Positions 57,167-64,000 of a DNA stretch of 64,000 nucleotides are shown piece by piece. A program made the position numbers and the translations under genes. The notes under the pieces were generated by a model that did not search any database, was not told the DNA's origin, and was given only the letters and a program-made list of their open reading frames with translations. Location of the stretch: assembly GCF_025947185.1 (NCBI RefSeq), contig NZ_CP110001.1:372001-436000 (forward strand), read 5' to 3'. How positions within the stretch are numbered: the first letter of the stretch is position 1; each line of letters begins with the position of its first letter. This DNA is from Flavobacterium sp. N2038. GTDB taxonomy: Bacteria > Bacteroidota > Bacteroidia > Flavobacteriales > Flavobacteriaceae.

Positions 57167-57207
57167 AAAAAATCCCAATTTCATTCAGTTGAAAACGGGA
57201 TTTTTTT
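57167..57207 (+). terminator. Terminator after the lipoprotein gene
   Basis: The stem AAAAAATCCC / GGGATTTTTT is followed by T. Its loop contains TTCATTCAGTTGAAA, also present in the next terminator (58674-58715). Confidence 0.75.
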
Positions 57208-57304
57208 GTAACATGCTGATTCCATATCTCTTAAATTATATCCTTCCATAAAAAAAATCTTTTAAAAATTGTATACTTGCATTAATAAATCCAAAATTAA
57301 ATCT

Positions 57305-58654
57305 ATGAGAGCAAAACTACTCTTGTTACTATTTCTATTACATTTTTCTTTATATGCCCAGACCAACTTAGTTCTGAACGGAAACTTTGAAACTTGGTCC
57401 TCATCATCCCAACCAGACAATTGGAATCGTTATCTCAGTGGTTTAGTTTCTCAAAGCTCAATAGCCCAAAATGGTACATCGAGCACAAATATGATGGTTG
57501 CTAGCGATACTTTCAATTATATTAATAGCGATTTTTTTCCTGTTACTGCAAACAAAACGTATCGCGTAACCTTGTACCACAGAATGGTAAAAGGAACATT
57601 CTCTTCAATCGATCTAAGTTTATATCATAAGCCAGGAACCTTTAAAGAAGAAATAATTAAAACATCAGATGTGACTTTTTCTACCACTGAATGGAAAAAA
57701 ATCGAATTTGAATATACACCAACAGTTACTGAAAATATAGAAATTGATATCTGGACTACAGGATCTCTTAATTCTGAAATTTTAATTGATAATGTATCGG
57801 TTATTGACGTTGCCGAAGCTCCAGCACAATATACTTTGATTCCAGATGTGAATTTTGAAAAAAAGCTAATTTCTTTAGGAATTGACACAGGATTGCCAGA
57901 TGGAAAAGTTTTGACTGAAACTATTGCTTCACAAACAGATTTAAATCTTTCACGTTCATCAATTAATGATTTAACTGGAATTGAAGATTTTGTATCATTA
58001 AAATTTTTAGACTTTTCTTATAACGATGTTACTTCTGTAAATCTTTCTAAAAATACAAACTTAATTACTCTAAACTGTTCTACAATTCTTCCCGCAGGTC
58101 TAGATGTTTTAGATCTTTCAAATAATACTTTACTGAAAGAATTATATTGCAGTGGAAATAACATGACCACTTTAGATCTTTCTAAAAACACTTTATTAAC
58201 TAATTTAATTTGTAATAGAAGTCAAGTATTATTAAGTATTAATTTGAAAAATGGTAATAATAAAAACATGGATTTAAACAAAATTTCGTTTCCAATTCCA
58301 AGTTTAAAATGCATACAAGTTGATGATGTTATATATTCCAATGCTAACTGGTCATCTTTGAAATTGCCAACAACAACCTTTTCATTAGATTGCAATACTT
58401 TAGGTCTTGAAGATTCTGTTTTTGACAAAGTTGCTATCTATCCAAACCCAACAAGGGGCGAAGTTAGTATTAACAACATTACTTTAGACAAAGTAAATGT
58501 TTATAATGAATTAGGACAATTGGTAAAAACGTTTAGTTTAAATTCGGCAGACATTAATAATACAATCAACTTATGTGGTCTTCCAAGAGGCATTTACTAT
58601 ATTTATCTGATTAATCAGGACGCAGCCTCGGCCAAGAAAATAATTGTAGAGTAG
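57305..58654 (+). CDS. T9SS-exported leucine-rich-repeat protein with one module
   Basis: 449 residues from ATG 57305; an upstream in-frame start at 57269 precedes the -7-like box and is rejected. The signal peptide and the jelly-roll domain (about 20-170) are nearly identical to the first LRR protein. One LRR module follows (57830 to about 58390) and then a T9SS sorting domain (YPNPTRGEVSINN, ending KKIIVE). Compared with the neighbours, it looks like a short paralogue made by duplication and module loss. A TATACTTG box lies at 57272-57279. Confidence 0.88.
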   Translation: MRAKLLLLLFLLHFSLYAQTNLVLNGNFETWSSSSQPDNWNRYLSGLVSQSSIAQNGTSSTNMMVASDTFNYINSDFFPVTANKTYRVTLYHRMVKGTFSSIDLSLYHKPGTFKEEIIKTSDVTFSTTEWKKIEFEYTPTVTENIEIDIWTTGSLNSEILIDNVSVIDVAEAPAQYTLIPDVNFEKKLISLGIDTGLPDGKVLTETIASQTDLNLSRSSINDLTGIEDFVSLKFLDFSYNDVTSVNLSKNTNLITLNCSTILPAGLDVLDLSNNTLLKELYCSGNNMTTLDLSKNTLLTNLICNRSQVLLSINLKNGNNKNMDLNKISFPIPSLKCIQVDDVIYSNANWSSLKLPTTTFSLDCNTLGLEDSVFDKVAIYPNPTRGEVSINNITLDKVNVYNELGQLVKTFSLNSADINNTINLCGLPRGIYYIYLINQDAASAKKIIVE

Positions 58655-58673
58655 TTTATAATTATTTTTAATC

Positions 58674-58715
58674 AAAAAATCCCATTTTCATTCAGTTGAA
58701 AGTGGGATTTTTTTT
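58674..58715 (+). terminator. Terminator of the second LRR gene
   Basis: The stem AAAAATCCCATTTTC / GAAAGTGGGATTTTT is followed by T. It is paralogous to the stem at 57167-57207. Confidence 0.8.
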
Positions 58716-58813
58716 CTAACATGCTGATTCTATACTTTATGCTTTACGTCTTTCCGTAAAGAAAAATCTTTATAAAACTGTATACTTGTATTACTAAATC
58801 CAAAACTAAATCT

Positions 58814-61189
58814 ATGAAAACAAAACTACTCTTGTTATTTTCTTTAATTTCATTATCAGGTTTTGCTCAAACTATTCCTTCATATGTTCCTACAAATGGA
58901 TTAATTGCCTACTATCCTTTTGATAATAATGCAAATGATGTAAGTGGTAATCAAAACAATGGCACTGTTAACGGTGCAATACTTACCGAAGATAGAAATG
59001 CAAAACCCAATAGTGCTTATAGTTTTAATGGTATTAACAACTACATTGATGCTATTGTTACCAATATCCCAAAAAATAATGCCCCAAGAACAATTTCCGG
59101 ATGGTTTAAAACGAACACTCCTAATACTGGTGAAAATCAGGATGTATGCATCTTTAATTATGGTACTTTATCAAAATTACAGAGAGTATCCCTTACCATT
59201 TATTCAAAAGCTTATCTTCAATCTGTAACTGGTCCTGATTTTACCAGTGACGATTTTTATGTAAATAACTATAATTACTTAAGTAATGACTGGTATTTTT
59301 TTACACTTACCTATAACGGAACCAAAGTATCATTATATGTAAATGGTGAATTTGTTTCAGAAAAAAATGCTGCCTTAAATACTACGAACAATCTTTTTAG
59401 AATAGGAAAACGAATTTCAGGAGATACAACTAATGAGTATTTTAAAGGTATAATTGATGATCTTGGTATCTGGAATCGTGTTTTGACTCCGGAAGAAATT
59501 TCGGCTATGTATACTCCTGGGGAGCAGCCTGCTTATACTTTAATTCCAGATCCGAATTTTGAACAAAAATTAATCAATTTAGGATTGGATAGATTTCCAC
59601 TTGATGGAAAAATCCACACATCTAATATTAACACCTTAACTTCCTTAGATGTTAGTAAAAGCAATATTTCAGATTTAACAGGAATACAAGACTTCGTATC
59701 ATTAACTGATTTGAATTGTAGTCAAAATTCATTAACAACATTAAATATAAGTAAAAATACCGCTCTGACTACTCTAGATTGTAATACCAATAGAATAACC
59801 TCTTTAGACGTAAGTAATAATATTGCTTTGCTTAATTTGAGCTGCTATTCGAATCAATTAACATCTTTAAATGTTAAAGCAAATACAGCGTTAACAAAAT
59901 TAGATTCTGGTTCAAACCAATACACTTCTTTAGATGTAAGCTCAAATACTGCTTTAACATTTTTGGGATGTAATACCAGTCAATTAACCACTTTAGATGT
60001 AAACAATAATACCGCTTTAAAACTTCTGGATTGCCGTGAAAATAAAATAACCAGCTTGAATGTTTCTAAAATCACTGCATTAACAGAGTTGTATTGTCAG
60101 TCTAATCAATTAACAAATTTGAATATAAGCAAAAATAAAGTTTTAGAATTTGTAAACTGTTCAAAAAATCAGCTAACCACTTTAGATGTTAGCGCAAACA
60201 CTACCTTAGTTGGTTTATATCCTAATTCCAATCAATTAACGAGTCTAAATTTGAAGAATGGAAACAATGATAAACTTGTATATCTAAACCTTAAAAATAA
60301 TCCTGTTTTAACTTGTATTCAGGTTGATGATGTGGCTTATGCCAATACAAACTGGGAAAATAAAAAAGATACTCTCGCAAATTTCAGCTCAAACTGCCCT
60401 CAATATTCTTTAATTCCTGATGTTAATTTTGAACAAAAACTAATCGATTTAGGAATAGATACAGACGGTTTAAACGGGAAAATTACTATAGCAAATGCAA
60501 GTTCTGTTACAAATTTGGATCTTTCAAACAGTAATATAAAAGATCTAACCGGAATAGAATATTTTACTTCACTAATTACTTTGGATGTCAGCAAGAATCA
60601 ATTGACATCTTTAGATTTAAGCAAGAATCTGGAATTAGAAACATTAAACGCTTCTTCAAATCAGCTTACCACATTAGATTTATCCAAAAATACTAAACTC
60701 ACAATTGTATATGTAGTCAATAATCCTTTGGTTTATTTAAATCTAAGAAATGGAAACAATCGTAATTTTATTCTGCCATCAAATACTGGAAAAAAATCTG
60801 CTTCTGGATTATATACCACTTTCTTAGGACTTACTTCTCTTAGCTGTATACAAGTTGATGATGAGAATTATTCAAATACAAACTGGTCAAACATCAAAGA
60901 ATCCACTACTACTTATTCTAATACTTGCAAAAGTCTAGGCATTGACAAATCTGAATTTAGTCAAGTCATTGTTTATCCAAACCCAACAAAAGGGGAAATA
61001 ACGATTAATAATATTGCATTAGACAAAGCAACAGTTTACAACTCGTTAGGCAAATTAGTAAAATCTTTTATTTTAAATAATGCAAATACAAATAATACGA
61101 TCGATTTATCTGACTTACCTAGAGGAGTTTATTATGTGTATCTAATCAATGGAGATGCCGCTTCTGCTAAAAAAGTTATAGTAGAATAA
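58814..61189 (+). CDS. T9SS-exported LamG and leucine-rich-repeat protein with two modules
   Basis: 791 residues. After the signal peptide (1-18) the jelly-roll domain of the other two is replaced by a concanavalin/laminin-G-like domain (about 25-235, LIAYYPFDNNANDVSGNQNNG to IDDLGIWNRVLTPEEI), usual for sugar or matrix binding. Two LRR modules start at 59534 and 60404, and a T9SS sorting domain follows (YPNPTKGEITINN, ending KKVIVE), closely matching the second LRR protein. This is a domain swap at the N-terminus on a conserved LRR/sorting chassis. TATACTTG lies at 58781-58788. Confidence 0.88.
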   Translation: MKTKLLLLFSLISLSGFAQTIPSYVPTNGLIAYYPFDNNANDVSGNQNNGTVNGAILTEDRNAKPNSAYSFNGINNYIDAIVTNIPKNNAPRTISGWFKTNTPNTGENQDVCIFNYGTLSKLQRVSLTIYSKAYLQSVTGPDFTSDDFYVNNYNYLSNDWYFFTLTYNGTKVSLYVNGEFVSEKNAALNTTNNLFRIGKRISGDTTNEYFKGIIDDLGIWNRVLTPEEISAMYTPGEQPAYTLIPDPNFEQKLINLGLDRFPLDGKIHTSNINTLTSLDVSKSNISDLTGIQDFVSLTDLNCSQNSLTTLNISKNTALTTLDCNTNRITSLDVSNNIALLNLSCYSNQLTSLNVKANTALTKLDSGSNQYTSLDVSSNTALTFLGCNTSQLTTLDVNNNTALKLLDCRENKITSLNVSKITALTELYCQSNQLTNLNISKNKVLEFVNCSKNQLTTLDVSANTTLVGLYPNSNQLTSLNLKNGNNDKLVYLNLKNNPVLTCIQVDDVAYANTNWENKKDTLANFSSNCPQYSLIPDVNFEQKLIDLGIDTDGLNGKITIANASSVTNLDLSNSNIKDLTGIEYFTSLITLDVSKNQLTSLDLSKNLELETLNASSNQLTTLDLSKNTKLTIVYVVNNPLVYLNLRNGNNRNFILPSNTGKKSASGLYTTFLGLTSLSCIQVDDENYSNTNWSNIKESTTTYSNTCKSLGIDKSEFSQVIVYPNPTKGEITINNIALDKATVYNSLGKLVKSFILNNANTNNTIDLSDLPRGVYYVYLINGDAASAKKVIVE

Positions 61190-61206
61190 TATCGATTAGT
61201 TAAATT

Positions 61207-61246
61207 AAAAAATCCCGTTTTCAGAACTTTGAAAACGGGATTTTTT
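61207..61246. terminator. Convergent terminator after the LRR cluster
   Basis: The stem AAAAAATCCCGTTTTC / GAAAACGGGATTTTTT has an 8-base loop and T-runs on both strands. It serves the third LRR gene and the convergent metallo-hydrolase gene. The palindrome TATACGTAACGTATA follows at 61246-61260. Confidence 0.85.
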
Positions 61247-61264
61247 ATACGTAACGTATATCGT

Positions 61265-62122
61265 CTAAAGAATCTCTTCGCAAGTAAAAACTTCTTTTAA
61301 TCGAACACCTTTTTCTGTGTGCTCAACCGTTATAATTTGATTATGCGCATCGTGTTCCAGAAATAAAAAATAATTATTGTCTGCTGCAGCGTTCAGGAAT
61401 TTTGACTTTTCTGGCATTGTCAATAAAGGTCTTGTATCATACCCCATTACATAAGGCAACGGAATATGTCCTGCCGTAGCCAATAAATCTGCACAAAAAA
61501 CAATGGTTTTGTCCTGATATTTAATATGTGGAATCATTTGTTTTTCGGTGTGACCGTCAACGTAATAAATTCCGAAATTCATTTCTTCAGAAAATCCAAA
61601 ATCGCTGCTTGGTCTTTCAATAAAATTCAGTTGACCACTGTCCTGCATTGGCAAAATATTCTCCGATAAAAAAGAAGCTTTCTCTCGAGCATTGGGTTTT
61701 GTTGCCCATTCCCAATGATTTTCATTAGTCCAGTATTTTGCATTTTTAAAAGCCGGTTCATAACCCGTTTTATCAGAATTCCACTGAACACTTCCTCCAC
61801 AATGATCAAAATGAAGATGTGTCATAAAAACATCTGTAATATCATCCCGATGAAAACCATATTTTGCCAGTGATTTATCGATAGAATGAGAACCCCAAAG
61901 TGAATAATAACCAAAAAACTTCTCTGATTGTTTATCTCCCATTCCGGTATCTATTAAAATCAGACGATTATTATCTTCAATAAGTAAACAACGTGCTGCT
62001 ATATCTATTAGATTGTTAGCATCTGCCGGATTTGTTTTGTTCCAGATTGTTTTAGGAACAACACCAAACATAGCGCCTCCATCTAGTTTAAAATTTCCGG
62101 ATTCAATTGGGTAAAGTTTCAT
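61265..62122 (-). CDS. Metallo-beta-lactamase-fold hydrolase, lactonase-like
   Basis: A 285-residue cytoplasmic metallo-hydrolase. Metal ligands are in MTHLHFDHCGG (HxHxDH), in VDGHTEKQM, and in a downstream CADLLAT motif. The order matches the N-acyl-homoserine-lactonase-like branch of the superfamily, but the same signature occurs in other lactonases and esterases. Substrate unknown. There is no signal peptide and it is monocistronic. Confidence 0.85.
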   Translation of the reverse strand: MKLYPIESGNFKLDGGAMFGVVPKTIWNKTNPADANNLIDIAARCLLIEDNNRLILIDTGMGDKQSEKFFGYYSLWGSHSIDKSLAKYGFHRDDITDVFMTHLHFDHCGGSVQWNSDKTGYEPAFKNAKYWTNENHWEWATKPNAREKASFLSENILPMQDSGQLNFIERPSSDFGFSEEMNFGIYYVDGHTEKQMIPHIKYQDKTIVFCADLLATAGHIPLPYVMGYDTRPLLTMPEKSKFLNAAADNNYFLFLEHDAHNQIITVEHTEKGVRLKEVFTCEEIL

Positions 62123-62203
62123 AAGAATATATTTCTAGTAAGAAAACAAAACTAGGAAATACAAAACCTATATGCTAAAAATTCTTTTAAACTTTTACTG
62201 TAT

Positions 62204-63130
62204 CTATTCTAATGTTATAGAGGAACTCCCCATGATTTCTTGTTTGTCGAAGAAATTGACAAAATAGGTTCCTTTTTTAAACTGGTTTTCATCTCCGTTC
62301 AGAACACCATAAGCATTGGTTGTTTTTCCCTGATAGTCAACTGCTACTAAAAAACTGTAAACTAAAGCTTTGTCATTTCCAAATTCTATCAATTTGTTCT
62401 CTCCTAAAACCGTATTCTTTTGGTCTAATACCTGAACATAGTACACTTTTTTCCCGGTTTTAGCAACCGAATTTCCATTTACAGAAAAACTGATCTTTAA
62501 CTTTTGAGTGTTCTTTGCCTTAGCCGTTTCCAATTCCTTTCCTGAATTCTTTTCACGAAGAGCAATGACCTTAAAATTCCCCAGAGAAAGCTTTGAAGCA
62601 TCTTTTAGAGTAGATTCCAGTTTTTTTTGCTTAGAAATCAACGTATCATTTTCGGCCTTTTGTTTGTACATAACCACATTCTGGCTTTCTATTTCGGTCA
62701 GTAAATTTTTATTTTGAGATTTTAACTTTTTAACTTCCACAACTTTTGCATCCAGCGAAGTTTTTAAATCTGAAAGTTGTTTACGATAAATTTTAATTTG
62801 TTCCGCCGAAGGATCTTTAGAGGCTTTAATAATTTCCATCAAATTCTCAATATTCTTTTTTTCAAGTTCTAATTCTTGCGAGAGTGCCGTTTTTTCAAAA
62901 ATGGCAACATCATAAGCCAACTTTAAAGTATTTAAAGAATCGAGAATATTCTCCTGATCATGAGATGTTGTAGTAGTGGTAGGCCCTACAATTTCTAAAT
63001 TATCATTTGTAGATTTGTCGATAATAAGATTTGGCTCATTGCTAAAAATAAAATATGTAGCACTAATTCCAAAAACAAAAACTACTGCAAAAAGTGCTTT
63101 AATCCAGTTATCCCTGTAATTTTTCTTCAT
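62204..63130 (-). CDS. Membrane-anchored coiled-coil protein of unknown function
   Basis: 308 residues: a short basic N-terminus, one membrane helix (about 11-29), and a long coiled coil (about 60-180, rich in E, K, L and Q). A C-terminal beta-rich domain follows (about 190-308, SLGNFKVIALREKNSGKELE, KLKISFSVNGNSVAKTGKKVYYVQVLD, ending FFDKQEIMGSSSITLE). Bacteroidota proteins of this plan are often labelled chromosome-segregation-like only because of the coiled coil. No real function can be assigned. Confidence 0.8.
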   Translation of the reverse strand: MKKNYRDNWIKALFAVVFVFGISATYFIFSNEPNLIIDKSTNDNLEIVGPTTTTTSHDQENILDSLNTLKLAYDVAIFEKTALSQELELEKKNIENLMEIIKASKDPSAEQIKIYRKQLSDLKTSLDAKVVEVKKLKSQNKNLLTEIESQNVVMYKQKAENDTLISKQKKLESTLKDASKLSLGNFKVIALREKNSGKELETAKAKNTQKLKISFSVNGNSVAKTGKKVYYVQVLDQKNTVLGENKLIEFGNDKALVYSFLVAVDYQGKTTNAYGVLNGDENQFKKGTYFVNFFDKQEIMGSSSITLE

Positions 63131-63497
63131 AATTACTCATAATTTTCTGCAAAAGTACCACAAAATCATATTCAGGCACAGGTAAAAATACGGTATTTTA
63201 ACTATTATGTTTGATTTATTGATAAATTAGCAGTTTTTACCTTACATTTTTGTAAGTTTCTTTTTAGTTCTTGCAGAAAAAAGAGATTTATTACAAATTT
63301 CTATCATCAAAATAACTTCTATCTATTTTAACATTTGTTATAATAATGTCAACCGTTATGGAAAAAGGTTTTTAAGTCGTATCTTTGCAAACCATTTCAT
63401 TTGAACATTGATAGACAGCATTTTAAAATGTAATAATTTCATTACGGTTTTTTATAGCTCCTTAAAATGAAATAAAAAAATAAATACCATAAACACA
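63131..63497 (+). promoter_or_regulatory. Upstream region of the SUF operon
   Basis: A 367-bp AT-rich gap with no ORF. A -7 box TATCTTTG lies at 63380-63387, giving a leader of about 100 nt before the ATG at 63498. A clear -33 TTG is absent. No IscR- or Fur-like dyad was recognised. Confidence 0.5.
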
Positions 63498-63827
63498 ATG
63501 ATAAAAGTTTCTGATACAGCCAAAAAGAAAATCATCGATTTGATGACAGACGATGGTTTTGACGCCGCTCACGATTATGTACGTGTAGGAGTGAAAAGTG
63601 GTGGATGCTCCGGTTTGTCTTATGATTTAAAATTTGACAAAAACAAGGGAGAAGACGATAAAATATTCGTAGACAACGACATACAAATTGCAGTTGAAAA
63701 AAAATCATTTCTATATTTAGCCGGAACAATCTTAGAATTCTCTGGCGGATTAAACGGAAAAGGATTTGTATTCAACAACCCAAATGCTAGCAGAACTTGT
63801 GGCTGCGGAGAATCTTTTTCTCTTTAG
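63498..63827 (+). CDS. A-type iron-sulfur cluster assembly protein (HesB/IscA/SufA)
   Basis: A 109-residue A-type carrier that receives and passes on Fe-S clusters. The three conserved cysteines are Cys37 (GGCSGL) and Cys101/Cys103 (TCGCGESF). It is followed after about 85 bp by sufB, so it is the first gene of a SUF operon. The Fe-S-rich complex I of this organism is an obvious client of this pathway. Confidence 0.95.
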   Translation: MIKVSDTAKKKIIDLMTDDGFDAAHDYVRVGVKSGGCSGLSYDLKFDKNKGEDDKIFVDNDIQIAVEKKSFLYLAGTILEFSGGLNGKGFVFNNPNASRTCGCGESFSL

Positions 63828-63911
63828 TCAAAGTTCAACACTGTAAAGCCATAAAGCCTGAATTGACTTTCAATCTTTAGACTTTCAAATCTTAAGACAA
63901 CATTAAATATA

Positions 63912-64000
63912 ATGAGCAAATACACAGAAGACGATTTAAAAATCGAACTCGAAACCAAAGAATATGAGTACGGATTTTATACTAATATAGAATCTGAAAC
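63912..64000 (+). CDS. sufB: Fe-S cluster assembly protein SufB, 3' end cut by window
   Basis: Only about 29 residues are visible, MSKYTEDDLKIELETKEYEY and on to FYTNIESE. The start and the short acidic helix followed by YEYGFYT match SufB of other Bacteroidota, and the position after an A-type carrier agrees. The rest lies beyond the window. Confidence 0.8.
   Translation, partial: MSKYTEDDLKIELETKEYEYGFYTNIESE

Noticed and set aside
52176..61189. Mobile-element or phage origin of the LRR cluster
   Set aside because: No integrase, transposase, tRNA or flanking direct repeats were seen; ordinary tandem duplication explains the arrangement.

Overview
The window is a 64 kb piece of a low-GC Bacteroidota chromosome, almost certainly Flavobacterium or a close relative. 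The evidence is AT-rich DNA, promoters of the Bacteroidota type (TTG, about 20 nt, then TAnnTTTG), few Shine-Dalgarno sequences, CarboxypepD-regulatory TonB receptors, type IX secretion (T9SS) C-terminal sorting domains, a split nuoC/nuoD with a shortened NuoG, and short dispersed inverted repeats in intergenic gaps. No tRNA, rRNA, CRISPR array, prophage or insertion sequence was seen.

Layout. 1-3.3 kb: sucA (cut by the window edge) and sucB of 2-oxoglutarate dehydrogenase. 3.3-11.9 kb: two siderophore-uptake modules, each a TonB-dependent receptor followed by a PepSY-type inner-membrane protein; the first also carries DUF3325-like and DUF3649-like small membrane proteins. Both receptor genes have the same 19-bp Fur-box-like sequence upstream. 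11.9-15.9 kb: a MORN/YwqK-type small protein, a TlpA-like thiol protein, aspS and a cold-shock protein. 16.1-29.6 kb: the complete 14-gene nuoA-N operon of respiratory complex I, with nuoD frameshifted as assembled. 29.8-34 kb: a Bax-inhibitor-1 family protein and a secreted family-1 pectate lyase carrying two frameshifts, preceded by three copies of a palindromic operator-like site. 34-42.5 kb: a lipoprotein, an ALDH7-type dehydrogenase, a class II cyclic-nucleotide phosphodiesterase homologue, 3-hydroxyanthranilate dioxygenase, an endonuclease/exonuclease/phosphatase protein with a defective start, an LD-carboxypeptidase, YraN, an ACT-like protein and a DUF5683 protein. 42.7-52 kb: mfd with an overlapping lipoprotein gene, a threonine-dehydrogenase-like epimerase, an M1 peptidase and a subtilisin. 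52-61.2 kb: three tandem T9SS-exported leucine-rich-repeat surface proteins plus a lipoprotein. 61.2-64 kb: a metallo-beta-lactamase-fold hydrolase, a coiled-coil membrane protein, and the start of a SUF iron-sulfur operon (A-type carrier and sufB, cut by the window edge).

The genes fit an aerobic, polymer-degrading, surface-living bacterium. TCA-cycle and complex I genes supply respiration, siderophore and SUF genes supply and use iron, and the pectate lyase and LRR proteins are exported to the surface by T9SS.

The points most worth checking are the modular LRR cluster with its shared promoter layout, the triple TGTAAT-N2-ATTACA operator set, and the pattern of single-base deletions (nuoD, pectate lyase twice), which looks more like assembly error than true gene decay.
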